Positions 1 through 7,915 of a stretch of 33,750 bases of DNA are shown piece by piece. Under the pieces are notes generated by a model, which saw nothing but the letters and a program-made list of their open reading frames with translations, searched no databases and was not told where the DNA came from. The DNA lies in contig JANQES010000055.1 in assembly GCA_028278205.1 (NCBI GenBank), positions 1 to 33,750 of the forward strand. The letters are read 5' to 3'. This DNA comes from Rhodothermales bacterium (GTDB lineage: Bacteria > Bacteroidota > Rhodothermia > Rhodothermales > Bin80). The translations under genes were made by a program, and so were the position numbers. Position 1 is the stretch's first letter. Each line of letters starts with the position of its first letter.

Positions 1-40
1 TAGGGCGAGCGCATGCTACTTTTCGAAGCAGTCTTTGACT

Positions 41-148
41 CCTCCCTTGAGGGAGGTGGGCCGCCGAAGGCGGGTCGGAGGGTGTCAAACAGCCTGGTGA
101 ACATCCCCAGTCGCTGCGCGACAGCCCCCTCAAGGGGGCGGTTTGCTT
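41..148. repeat. palindromic intergenic repeat, copy 1
   Basis: The unit starts with CCTCCCTTGAGGGAGG, itself a hairpin, and ends with the related hairpin CCCCCTCAAGGGGG. The left arm is roughly the reverse complement of the right arm, so the whole unit can fold into one long imperfect hairpin. A second copy lies at 188-292. No coding sequence is credible here; the open frame across it is only a consequence of the repeat. Confidence 0.75.
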
Positions 149-187
149 CCCAAGCCGCTAACACATTGAGCGTGTGCTCGCCCTACT

Positions 188-292
188 CCTCCCTTGAGGG
201 AGGTGGCCCGAAGGGCCGGAGGGTGTAAAAGCGGGCTGTTTACACCCCCAGTCGCTACGCGACAGCCCCCTCAAGGGGGCGGTTTGTTTGCT
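188..292. repeat. palindromic intergenic repeat, copy 2
   Basis: This is a second copy of the unit at 41-148 in the same orientation. The arms are clearer here: GGAGGGTGTAAA on the left faces TTTACACCCCC on the right, and the outer ends are the CCTCCCTTGAGGGAGG and CCCCCTCAAGGGGG hairpins. The two copies differ mainly in the central loop. The unit resembles intergenic REP-like elements and could act as a transcript end or a mobile non-coding repeat. Confidence 0.75.
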
Positions 293-327
293 TCATCAAC
301 ACCTTTTAAACACTACCGAGTTTTTTT

Positions 328-360
328 CCAGTGACCAGTGACCAATGACCGGTGACCAAT
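328..360. repeat. degenerate heptamer repeat (CCRRTGA)
   Basis: Four head-to-tail copies of a 7-bp word are visible: CCAGTGA, CCAGTGA, CCAATGA, CCGGTGA, followed by a partial copy. The same word with an inverted partner appears at 28531-28622. It lies about 65 bp before the response regulator gene. Confidence 0.7.
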
Positions 361-424
361 ATCTTCGATAGAACAACGCGCCAACGCATCAGAAATATCC
401 TCACCCGTTCTTACAAATTACCGA

Positions 425-877
425 ATGGAACCGCGTGAAACCATCGTGATTCTGTTGGCCGAAGACGATCCCGATGATCGGATGTTGACGATTCGGGCGC
501 TTCAGCACAACCGGCTCGCCAACGACATCAAGTGGGTCGAAGACGGCGAGGAATTGATGGATTATCTCTACCGGCGGGGGGCCTACAGCGGCCCCGGTGC
601 GGCGCCGCGGCCCGGGCTGATCTTGCTGGATCTGAACATGCCGCGCATGGATGGCCGCGAAGCCTTGCAAGCCATCAAAGCCGATCCTGTGTTGCGCCGC
701 ATCCCCGTGGTGGTCTTGACCACCTCGCGGGCCGAACGAGACGTCGTGCAGAGCTACGACCTTGGCGTCAACGCCTTCGTGACCAAGCCGGTCACGTTCG
801 AAGAACTGGCCGGCGCCATCAAAGTCCTCGGGAATTTCTGGTTCGAGATTGTCAAATTACCGCCGGGACAGGCGTGA
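425..877 (+). CDS. single-domain response regulator, Rcp1-like
   Basis: A 150-residue stand-alone receiver domain. The acidic pocket is E13-D14-D15, the predicted phosphate acceptor is D69 in the LLDLNMP motif, the switch threonines are T99-T100 and the conserved lysine is K121. The long insertion after helix 2 (about residues 45-62) and the aromatic C-terminal NFWFEIV segment are typical of the CheY-like family that includes cyanobacterial Rcp1. There is no output domain, so it probably passes phosphate to, or receives it from, another protein. The hybrid kinase begins 4 bp after its stop, so the two are probably co-transcribed and work together. No clear ribosome binding site precedes the ATG. 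The family call is strong; the stimulus cannot be read from the sequence. Confidence 0.9.
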   Translation: MEPRETIVILLAEDDPDDRMLTIRALQHNRLANDIKWVEDGEELMDYLYRRGAYSGPGAAPRPGLILLDLNMPRMDGREALQAIKADPVLRRIPVVVLTTSRAERDVVQSYDLGVNAFVTKPVTFEELAGAIKVLGNFWFEIVKLPPGQA

Positions 878-881
878 GGGT

Positions 882-2792
882 ATGGGCGAAGTACGCGAGT
901 CGTTACGGATCCTGGTCGTCGAAGACGATGAAGACGATTACTTCATCGCGCAGCGCCTGCTGGCTAAAGCCACCGAGGCGACCGTCGATTGGGCCAGGAG
1001 CTACGACGAAGGGCTGGCCGCCGTCACGTCGGCGCCCTACGACGTAGCCCTGGTCGATTATCGCCTCGGCGCGCACAACGGCCTCGACCTGCTCAAGGAA
1101 GCCGTCGACCGGGGTTTCCATACGCCGTTCATCCTGCTCACTGGCCAGGGCGACCGCGCCGTAGACCTGCGCGCGATGACCGCCGGCGCCGCCGATTATC
1201 TGGTCAAGTGGGAGTTCGACGCGCCGCTTCTCGAACGGTCGATCCGCTACGCCCGCGAGCGCGAACGCGCCCAGGAACGCATCCGCGAACAGGCTGCCTT
1301 TCTCGACAAAGCCCGCGACGCCATCAGTGCCTGCGACCTCGAAGGCCGGGTGATCTACTGGAACAAGAGCGCCGAACGCCTCACCGGCTACAGCGCCGCC
1401 GACGTCATGGGCAAAGCTGCCGACGCGTTACTCTACGGCGCCGACGAGGCCCGGCTCAAAGCCGTTCACCGGGCTGTGCGCGAGCGCGGCGAGTGGTCGG
1501 GCGATCTGCGCCAAAAAACCAGAAACGGCGGCGAGATCACCGTCGAGAGTCGCTGGACGCTCGTGCGCGACGCTGCCGGCAACCCGCGTTCGATTCTCGT
1601 CATCAACACCGACGTGACCGAGCGCAAGCGCCTGGAGTCGCAGGTGCTCCGGGCGCAACGGATGGAGAGCATCGGGCGGCTCGTCAGCGGCATCGCGCAC
1701 GATCTGGGCAACCTGCTGGTGCCCATTTTGCTCGGCGCCAAGGTGCTCCAACAACGCTTCGAAGACGACGAGAAAGCCATGCGCACGCTGGCGATGATCC
1801 AGCAGAGCGGCCAGCGCGGCGCCGACATGGTCAAGCAAGTCCTGGCTTTTGCGCGCGGCGTCCAGGGCGAGCGTGTGGCGCTACGCCTCGAACAGGTCAT
1901 CCGCGAAGTCGAAGAGTTAATTCAAGAAGCCTTTCCCCCAGGCATCGAGGTGACCACGCGCCTGCCCGACGACCTCGCCCACGTGCGCGGCGATGCGACC
2001 CAACTCCAGCAGGTGATCATGAACCTGTGCGTCAACGCCAGCGATGCCATGCCCGACGGGGGGCGCCTCGCCATCGAGGCCGAAAACCTCGTCGTCGATA
2101 GCGTCATGGCGCGGATGAACCTGGAGGCGGTGCCGGGCGACTACGTCCGCATCGCGGTCTCGGACACCGGCGCTGGCATCCCGCCCGAGGTGCTCGACAA
2201 CATCTTCGAGCCGTTCTTTACCACCAAGCCTATCGGCAAAGGCACCGGGCTGGGGCTTTCGACTGTCTACAGCATCGTCAAGAGCCACGGCGGCTTCGTC
2301 GGCGTAGAGAGCGAGGTGGGCGTGGGGACGCGGTTCTACGTCTACCTGCCGCTTGCCATCGAAGGGGAAGGCGTTCGGGTCGATGGGCCGGTGGCCGAGG
2401 TGCGCGCCGGCGCCGGCGAACGCATCTTGGTCATCGACGACGAGGCGTTTATCCGCGAGACGGCCCAGCAGACGCTCGAAACTGCCGGCTACCGGGTCTT
2501 GACGGCCTCCGGTGGCAAAGAAGGCCTGGCCGTCCTGGCCGAACACGCCGACGAAATCGACGCCGTCGTCACCGATTTGATGATGCCCGAAATGAACGGC
2601 GTCGCGACGATCCGCGCGCTGCGGCGGCTCTATCCCGGCCTGCCCGTCGCCGCCGTCAGCGGCCTCGACGACGGCACCGCGCAGGACGCCCTCGATGCCG
2701 GCGCGCACCTGTTCCTGGCCAAGCCCTTCACCGCCGAGTCGCTCTGCGCCGCGCTGATCGAATTGCTGGCGCAGGAGATGGAGAAAGGGTGA
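882..2792 (+). CDS. hybrid sensor histidine kinase (REC-PAS-HisKA-HATPase-REC)
   Basis: A 636-residue soluble histidine kinase without membrane segments. An N-terminal receiver (about 8-125, D59, K109) is followed by a PAS domain (about 140-255, with the terminal NTDVTERK motif). The dimerisation and phosphoacceptor region has GIAHDLGNLL with H273. An HATPase domain follows, with N-box VNASDAM and the G-boxes DTGAGI and GTGLGL. A C-terminal receiver (about 515-630) has D565 in TDLMMPEMNG. The ATG at 882 is preferred over an in-frame ATG at 849 because 849 lies inside the upstream response regulator, while 882 starts just after its stop with GAGGG upstream. The order suggests a phosphorelay: the N-terminal receiver takes input, perhaps from the neighbouring regulator, and the C-terminal receiver passes phosphate on or damps the kinase. 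No DNA-binding partner is adjacent. Confidence 0.93.
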   Translation: MGEVRESLRILVVEDDEDDYFIAQRLLAKATEATVDWARSYDEGLAAVTSAPYDVALVDYRLGAHNGLDLLKEAVDRGFHTPFILLTGQGDRAVDLRAMTAGAADYLVKWEFDAPLLERSIRYARERERAQERIREQAAFLDKARDAISACDLEGRVIYWNKSAERLTGYSAADVMGKAADALLYGADEARLKAVHRAVRERGEWSGDLRQKTRNGGEITVESRWTLVRDAAGNPRSILVINTDVTERKRLESQVLRAQRMESIGRLVSGIAHDLGNLLVPILLGAKVLQQRFEDDEKAMRTLAMIQQSGQRGADMVKQVLAFARGVQGERVALRLEQVIREVEELIQEAFPPGIEVTTRLPDDLAHVRGDATQLQQVIMNLCVNASDAMPDGGRLAIEAENLVVDSVMARMNLEAVPGDYVRIAVSDTGAGIPPEVLDNIFEPFFTTKPIGKGTGLGLSTVYSIVKSHGGFVGVESEVGVGTRFYVYLPLAIEGEGVRVDGPVAEVRAGAGERILVIDDEAFIRETAQQTLETAGYRVLTASGGKEGLAVLAEHADEIDAVVTDLMMPEMNGVATIRALRRLYPGLPVAAVSGLDDGTAQDALDAGAHLFLAKPFTAESLCAALIELLAQEMEKG

Positions 2793-2826
2793 GTGGGGGA
2801 GAGGGAGAGAGGGAAAGAGGGGGATG
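2781..2826. repeat. degenerate octamer repeat (purine-rich, ends in GGG)
   Basis: From 2781 the sequence reads in 8-bp steps that mostly end in GGG: AGAAAGGG, TGAGTGGG, GGAGAGGG, AGAGAGGG, AAAGAGGG. The repeat runs over the last codons of the kinase gene into the spacer. It belongs to the same word family as the repeat at 22103-22190. No complementary arm was seen nearby. Confidence 0.6.
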
Positions 2827-2928
2827 ATTGGCTGATCAGATATAGCGCAGTTGGTTCATCATTTCCCCCGCCGTGACATTTTCCAAAGTATGTTTAGCCG
2901 ATTCCACGGAGCGCAAAGCAGATCAGGC

Positions 2929-3483
2929 TCATTGCTTTTTCTCAACAATTTGCTTTTTCTCAACGATTTGCTCTTTCTCAACAGTGGATGAGTCGGGATC
3001 AAGTTGTTCTGCAACCCGCGTGATAATGGTAAGCAGGCGTCTGCCCCCCAAAAGGAATAATCCTACTGCCAGGTATAATTCCGGAGATGACATCACAATA
3101 GGGAGAATGTTCTCGTCTATTATCTCTAGCGTTGCCGCAGAGATCACAGCAACACCGACAATTCTGTTCAAAACGAAGTTTACAATCTGGCCCCAGGCTG
3201 TGAGGCGTTCTCTACGGATGATCCTGAGCAACTCTTTTTGTTTTTTGAGGATTTCCAGTTTTTCAGATAACAGTTCAGAACGGTTGCGTAGTTCAATTGC
3301 GAGTTCGGCCTGCTCTTGCTCTAGAAGGGCTTCTGCCTCAGCCACCTCCTGCTGGAAGGATCGATACCCAAGTTGAAGGGCGAAGTTGTCCGGTTCCGAG
3401 GCTAGCTGCTGGGCGTAGTCGGTCTCAAGGTCTCGTGCTTGCGCGAGCCGTTGCTTCAGGGTGGTCGTTCTGTTTTCAACCAT
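2929..3483 (-). CDS. coiled-coil protein with two membrane segments, partner of the DUF6932-like gene
   Basis: A 184-residue protein. Residues 1-95 are charged and strongly helical, with heptad-like Leu/Ala spacing that predicts a coiled coil. Two hydrophobic stretches follow (about 97-122 and 128-148), then a short charged tail ending in repeats of IVEKKQ. The ATG at 3483 is chosen because it overlaps the end of the upstream gene (ATGGTTGA), a sign of translational coupling; an upstream in-frame ATG at 3576 would lie deep inside that gene. The region is visibly AT-richer than its neighbours, which suggests transfer. I recall proteins of this kind next to DUF6932 genes, but I cannot assign a biochemical function. 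Possible roles are a membrane effector or an anchor for the nucleotidyltransferase-like protein. Confidence 0.75.
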   Translation of the reverse strand: MVENRTTTLKQRLAQARDLETDYAQQLASEPDNFALQLGYRSFQQEVAEAEALLEQEQAELAIELRNRSELLSEKLEILKKQKELLRIIRRERLTAWGQIVNFVLNRIVGVAVISAATLEIIDENILPIVMSSPELYLAVGLFLLGGRRLLTIITRVAEQLDPDSSTVEKEQIVEKKQIVEKKQ

Positions 3484-3955
3484 CTCGCTCTTGTACAAGT
3501 CGAATCCAGCCTTTCGGTTTATCTCCGTAGCCGAATCCAAAAACACCGCGCCAATACATGCGACGATTGGGATCATGCTTAACTAGCGGGTCGAAGATAG
3601 CATCGGTCCAGTACAGAAATTTTGTACGCTGGCGGTTTAAAAAAAGCTCCTTCAACAATTCCTGTCCTGCCGTGTCGAGATTATTTACGGCTGACGGGTC
3701 ATCAGGAATAAATAAAACGTCAATGTCTCCCGGGTTCGGTTTAGCCGTAACATATGATCCGTTAATCCAGATCTCCCAATCCAGGGAGAGTGAAAAAATC
3801 CTTTCCAGTAGCTTAGAAAAGCGATCAAATATTACACGTCGTTTTGGGTTATTGCCGAAATCTAAAACGCATAACGTTTTCACTTCCTGAAGTGTTTTGT
3901 CATGTATGCCAGGTTCTAGCAGTGGTCGATAGTCCGTCTTGTTAGGGAAAGCCAT
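3476..3955 (-). CDS. DUF6932-like predicted nucleotidyltransferase
   Basis: A 159-residue protein with a minimal nucleotidyltransferase core: NGSYVTAKPNPGDIDV, that is G66-S67 followed by D77-x-D79, the G-S / D-x-D pattern that binds metal and nucleotide in the polymerase-beta superfamily. A possible third acidic residue is D118 or D122. The N-terminal start and the GSYVTAKxxPGDxDV motif fit DUF6932. Its stop overlaps the start of the coiled-coil membrane gene by 8 bp, so the two form one operon. No Shine-Dalgarno sequence precedes the ATG. A TTTG-type promoter lies about 100 bp upstream. Small nucleotidyltransferases with a dedicated partner often act as toxins, antitoxins or RNA-modifying enzymes, but this role is inferred from the type of pair only. 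Confidence 0.75.
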   Translation of the reverse strand: MAFPNKTDYRPLLEPGIHDKTLQEVKTLCVLDFGNNPKRRVIFDRFSKLLERIFSLSLDWEIWINGSYVTAKPNPGDIDVLFIPDDPSAVNNLDTAGQELLKELFLNRQRTKFLYWTDAIFDPLVKHDPNRRMYWRGVFGFGYGDKPKGWIRLVQERDG

Positions 3956-4050
3956 GTTTTTAGGAAGCGCTTGCGTCCTAATCAGTGTCGATGTGCTGGC
4001 CTACAGTATCTGTGATACGTCCCTAAAAAACAACCCCAGACCTTACCGAA

Positions 4051-4100
4051 CCGTTACAAACCTCGTCCCGATTCCCGGCGTTGCAAAGTCGCGAAACACG
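4051..4100 (-). promoter_or_regulatory. Bacteroidota-type promoter, duplicated copy (copy at 10149-10198)
   Basis: On the minus strand TTTG (4087-4084) is followed after 19 bases by GAGGTTTG (TTTG at 4060-4057). This matches the Bacteroidota housekeeping promoter TTTG-N19-TAnnTTTG except that TA is GA. The predicted start of transcription is near 4050, giving a leader of about 95 bases before the gene starting at 3955. The 50-bp block is 45/50 identical, by hand alignment, to 10149-10198 in front of the T9SS propeller gene, and the TTTG spacing is identical in both. Confidence 0.55.
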
Positions 4101-4105
4101 TTCTT

Positions 4106-4205
4106 CAGCCATGATGGATTGTTTCTCGCAATCGCCCGTCAGCGGATGTGCGTCATTTGATTGGTGACGGTCCCGGACGGCGGGTCGAGTTGGTAGAAAT
4201 AGACG
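4106..4205. repeat. 100-bp direct repeat (T9SS gene end), left copy
   Basis: Hand alignment with 7816-7915 gives 93 of 100 identical positions with no gaps, and similarity stops sharply at both ends. The block contains the last 22 codons, the stop and the trailer of a T9SS sorting-domain gene. Together with the right copy it brackets the ABC exporter pair. Confidence 0.9.
4139..4205 (-). pseudogene. remnant 3' end of a T9SS sorting-domain protein gene
   Basis: Read on the minus strand, the last codons give VYFYQLDPPSGTVTNQMTHIR and a TGA stop at 4141-4139, almost the same as the end of the complete protein at 7849-10071 (VYFYRLDTPSG...). Upstream of 4205 the match ends and no further sorting domain can be read, so this is a fragment without a start or a body. 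It lies between the ABC gene and the promoter copy at 4051-4100. Confidence 0.8.
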
Positions 4206-4243
4206 AAAACGAACCTGTTCGCGAGAACGGAAAACAATCCGGC

Positions 4244-5995
4244 CTATTCCTTCCCCTCTTCGTAAGAGAAGGACGCAGCTTTCTGCTGTTGAGCCCAGAA
4301 TCCTGCATATTGGCCATTCTGGGCAAGAAGCGCGTTGTGGGTGCCGCGTTCGATGATTCTTCCCTGTTCCAAGACGAGGATCTGATCGGCATCCGTGATC
4401 GTGTTGAGCCGGTGGGCGATCACCACCACCGTGCGACCGGCGATCAACGCGCCAAAGGCCGATTGAATTTCGGCCTCAGACTCCGGATCGACGGAGGCAG
4501 TGGCTTCGTCGAGCAACACGATCGGAGCGTCCTTGAGGATCGCGCGGGCGATCGAAATACGCTGACGCTCGCCGCCAGAGAGGGTCATTCCGGCCTCGCC
4601 CACGAGCGTCTGATAACCGGCTGGCTGGCTCATAATGAAGTCGTGGGCGCACGCCGCTCTGGCAGCGGCCTCAATCGCTTCCTGGGTCACCTCGGGTTTG
4701 CCGACCGCGATGTTGGCAGCGATCGTGTCGTTAAAAAGGTAGACGTCCTGAAACACCATCGCCATTTTCGACAGGAGTTCGTCAGGATCCATTTCGCGCA
4801 CATCGACTCCTCCCACGGTTATGGCGCCGGCGCTGACATCGTGGAGGCGCGCGATCAGGTTGACGAGCGTCGTCTTTCCCGACCCCGATTCGCCGACGAC
4901 CGCGGTGAACGAACCTTCCTGGAGGGCCGCGGAGATATTCGTCAGAGCCGTCGCATCGACGTCATAGGCGAAGGTGACGTTGTCGAAGACGATGTCATAG
5001 CTTTGGGGCAACAAGGGCTCCGCCGGCGTCGGAATCGGCGGGGCGTCCGACACCTTTCGGATACGTTCGACACTCCGCGCCAGGAAGTGCGACTCCGCGA
5101 GGTTCATCGCGGCCTCGGTCATGGGTCCGTAGAAGCGCTGGGTGAGCACGAGAAACAGAAGCAGCGCCGCCGGCTCGAGCGTGCCGGTCGTCAAGAACAG
5201 GATCCCGGCGCCGATAACGGCCAGGATGCCGGTCTCCAAGACGGTGGCAAACACGAAGATCGCCAGGCCGCCAAAGGTTTCCAGCCGTATCGACGTGTTG
5301 CGCAGCGCCTTCAGGGTGGAAGCCAGCCGGGTGAAGCGTTCTCCGGCGATGCCGAAGGCACGAATGACTTTGATGCCTTGCACGTATTCCAATAGACGGG
5401 CCGAGGTTTCGCCGGAGATCGCCATGCGCTGGCGCGATAGACGCGCGAAAAACGCGCGCCACAGGCTCATCACGGCAAAGGCCAAGGGGACGGAAGCCGA
5501 CGCGATCAACGCCAGGCGCCAGTCGATGAACGCGAGAATCAAGGCGACGAAAACAGGTACGGCAAAGGCGCCTGCCGTTTGCGAGGCCACGTGGGTAAAG
5601 AGCTGCTCGGCGAGGCCGACATTTTCGGTCACGACGTTCGCGAGATCGCCTGTCTGCGCCTTGGAGAAGGCGCCCAAGGGCCAACGTCGGATTCGGTCGG
5701 CAAGCACGAGACGCAAATCATTCATGATCGCGTAGCCGGCGATGAAGCAGCCGAGATCGGCGAGATAGGCAAAGAGGAACTGACCCAAGAGGCAACCACA
5801 GAGGGCGACGATGAGCCAGACGAGCTCGCTCATCGCCAGCGTGCCGGCAAAAAACCGCGCGAGCGCAAGATACAGCACAACCAACGTGAGGGCCGTGAAA
5901 AACGCCTCGACAACCCGGAAGGCGATGCCGCGCCACATCTTCCCGGCATCAGGGCTGCCGGATAGGGTCGTGAGTTCTGAAAACACTGTGGCCAT
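4244..5995 (-). CDS. ABC exporter half-transporter (permease-ATPase fusion), second subunit
   Basis: A 583-residue half-transporter. The N-terminal part (about 20-320) holds the transmembrane helices of a type I exporter. The C-terminal part is the ATPase, with Walker A GESGSGKTT (368-376), signature LSGGERQ (472-478), Walker B IVLLDE (492-497, catalytic Glu497) and switch His528. All catalytic residues are present. The ATG at 5995 is preferred over upstream in-frame starts because AAGGAGGTG lies just before it, and because it comes 10 bp after the stop of the first ABC gene. The two subunits should form a heterodimer in the inner membrane. The layout and size resemble paired exporters such as IrtAB/YbtPQ-type systems, but the substrate cannot be deduced. 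Confidence 0.92.
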   Translation of the reverse strand: MATVFSELTTLSGSPDAGKMWRGIAFRVVEAFFTALTLVVLYLALARFFAGTLAMSELVWLIVALCGCLLGQFLFAYLADLGCFIAGYAIMNDLRLVLADRIRRWPLGAFSKAQTGDLANVVTENVGLAEQLFTHVASQTAGAFAVPVFVALILAFIDWRLALIASASVPLAFAVMSLWRAFFARLSRQRMAISGETSARLLEYVQGIKVIRAFGIAGERFTRLASTLKALRNTSIRLETFGGLAIFVFATVLETGILAVIGAGILFLTTGTLEPAALLLFLVLTQRFYGPMTEAAMNLAESHFLARSVERIRKVSDAPPIPTPAEPLLPQSYDIVFDNVTFAYDVDATALTNISAALQEGSFTAVVGESGSGKTTLVNLIARLHDVSAGAITVGGVDVREMDPDELLSKMAMVFQDVYLFNDTIAANIAVGKPEVTQEAIEAAARAACAHDFIMSQPAGYQTLVGEAGMTLSGGERQRISIARAILKDAPIVLLDEATASVDPESEAEIQSAFGALIAGRTVVVIAHRLNTITDADQILVLEQGRIIERGTHNALLAQNGQYAGFWAQQQKAASFSYEEGKE

Positions 5996-6005
5996 GAGCA
6001 CCTCC

Positions 6006-7781
6006 TTATTCCGCGGCCTCCGGATCCAGCGCACTCCGGAACCGCCAGCCACGGGCCGCCCGGTGGGCGCGCCAGAGTTTTGCGTACAGCGGGGAGGAGG
6101 CGAGGATTTCGTCGTGTCGGCCCCTGGCGGCCAGTTGCCCTCGATCAAGCACGACGATCTGGTCGAACCCGGCGACAGCGGACAAGCGATGGGCAATAAC
6201 AATCAGCGTCTTGCCGCGCGTGAGCTGCGCCAGGGCCTCGTTGATCAGCGCCTCGTTCATGGGGTCTGCGAACGCGGTTGCTTCGTCAAGCACCACAATG
6301 GGCGCGTCCTTCAGCATCGCGCGCGCGATCGAAAGGCGCTGACGCTCGCCGCCGGAAAGCCGCGCGCCCCGCTCGCCGATCTGGGTGTCATAGCCCTTTG
6401 GCAATCGTTGGATGAAATGGTCCGCGCGCGCTGCCCGGGCGGCGGCCATGACATCCGCAGCGGAGGCGTCACGATTGCCCATGCGAATGTTTTCGGCAAC
6501 CGTGCCGTCGAACAGAAAGATATCCTGGAAGACGAGCGCGATCCGGGCGTTGATCTCCTCTTGCGTCATATTCCGGACATCGGCGGTCCCGATCTTGACG
6601 GCGCCTGCGGTGACGTCCCAGAACCGACCGAGCAGGAGCGCCAGCGTGGTCTTGCCCGCGCCCGACGGGCCGACCAGGGCCGTGCGCGTGCCCTCGGGTA
6701 CCGCGAAGGAAATGTCCGTCAGGGTCTCGCCCTCGTCGTAAGAGAACGAAACATCCTCGAAGGAGACGGTGTTGTTTTTGGGGATCTGTGTGTTGCCCAT
6801 CGGAAGATCGGGGGTTGTCATGATCTCCGAGATTCGCCGGCTCCCTTGCTCGATCATGCGCAGATTGCCGCTCGCCATGATCAGACGTAAAAGCGGCGCG
6901 GTAAGCCCCAACCCGACCAAAAGCCCGAACACGAGTTCGGCGCCGGTGATCCGCTCCGACATCGCCAGCCAGAGCCCCACGGGAGCCAGAAACAGGATGT
7001 TGCCGCGCGCGGCCACGGTGAAAGCCGACCAGGCTGGTATGACTTGCCTGGAATACGTGCTGAGGAGATCACGATAGGCCTGAAGGGACGCGCGCAGTCT
7101 CTCGAAAGAATGGGCCGTCAGGTTGAAAGCCTTGATAATCGAGATCCCATTGAGGAACTCGACGAGCGTACCGTTAATCTTCTCCTGCGACTCGGTATAA
7201 AGCGCCATCATTTCATCCACGTCCCGATACATCAGCGCTTGAAGAAGGAAGGCGATGGGCAGGGTTGCCAGGCCAGCCAGGCCCAGACGCCAGTCAATCC
7301 AGAACAGGACAGCCACGCCCGTGATTGGCGCGGTGAGGGCCGCCGCGGCATCCGGCAGCATATGCGCGATGAAGACCTCAATCCGCTCCACGTCATCCTG
7401 CAGTATCTTGCGCAGGGATCCACTGGTGCGCGCGGTGAGAACGCCGAGGGGAACACGAGAGAGCTTTTCCGCCAGGGCCATCCTGAGATCATACAGCGCG
7501 CCGTAAGCGGCAATGTGAGAGCAGGCTATCGCTGAGCCCAAGAAGAGAAGCCGCGCGACCAGGAAGGCAAGCGCGATCGCCCCCCAAAACCAAAGGGCCG
7601 ACGCCTCCCAGGACGCGAACGCCAGTTCGCGGGCTATCCCGAAAACGGCGAGGGCAGGCCCGAAGGAAAGCACGGTGCTTACCGCGCTCAAAAGACAGGC
7701 AAACAAGATTAAACTGCGTCGCCTCCGGGCGATCCCAAGCAAAATCCGTAAGCCCTTGTTTGCGCCTTCTAAAGCGGCCAT
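6006..7781 (-). CDS. ABC exporter half-transporter (permease-ATPase fusion), first subunit
   Basis: A 591-residue half-transporter with a membrane domain (about 15-315) and an ATPase domain: Walker A GPSGAGKTT (371-379), signature LSGGERQ (475-481), Walker B IVVLDE (495-500, Glu500) and switch His531. Both nucleotide sites of the predicted heterodimer therefore look competent. The ATG at 7781 is chosen because the protein from there (MAALEGANKG...) fits the usual exporter length; a longer frame to 7841 runs into the T9SS-tail repeat. It is transcribed just downstream of the T9SS propeller gene, with only 67 bp between them. The pair is enclosed by the 100-bp repeats at 4106-4205 and 7816-7915, which suggests arrival or rearrangement as a unit. 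Confidence 0.92.
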   Translation of the reverse strand: MAALEGANKGLRILLGIARRRRSLILFACLLSAVSTVLSFGPALAVFGIARELAFASWEASALWFWGAIALAFLVARLLFLGSAIACSHIAAYGALYDLRMALAEKLSRVPLGVLTARTSGSLRKILQDDVERIEVFIAHMLPDAAAALTAPITGVAVLFWIDWRLGLAGLATLPIAFLLQALMYRDVDEMMALYTESQEKINGTLVEFLNGISIIKAFNLTAHSFERLRASLQAYRDLLSTYSRQVIPAWSAFTVAARGNILFLAPVGLWLAMSERITGAELVFGLLVGLGLTAPLLRLIMASGNLRMIEQGSRRISEIMTTPDLPMGNTQIPKNNTVSFEDVSFSYDEGETLTDISFAVPEGTRTALVGPSGAGKTTLALLLGRFWDVTAGAVKIGTADVRNMTQEEINARIALVFQDIFLFDGTVAENIRMGNRDASAADVMAAARAARADHFIQRLPKGYDTQIGERGARLSGGERQRLSIARAMLKDAPIVVLDEATAFADPMNEALINEALAQLTRGKTLIVIAHRLSAVAGFDQIVVLDRGQLAARGRHDEILASSPLYAKLWRAHRAARGWRFRSALDPEAAE

Positions 7782-7815
7782 GGTGATCCAGACGGATGTG
7801 ACTAAATCAGTACAG

Positions 7816-7915
7816 CAGCCGTGATGGATTGTTTCGCGCAATCGCCCGTCAGCGGATGTGCGTCATTTGATTGGTGACAGTCCCGGACGGTGTGTCGAGC
7901 CGGTAGAAATAGACG
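7816..7915. repeat. 100-bp direct repeat (T9SS gene end), right copy
   Basis: This is the counterpart of 4106-4205. Here the block is in its natural place: it is the last 22 codons, the stop and about 33 bp of trailer of the complete T9SS propeller gene. The two copies have the same orientation, 3.7 kb apart. Confidence 0.9.

Noticed and set aside
13..228. 71-codon frame at the left end
   Set aside because: It runs through the palindromic repeat units and repeats its own sequence with them, so it is not a gene.
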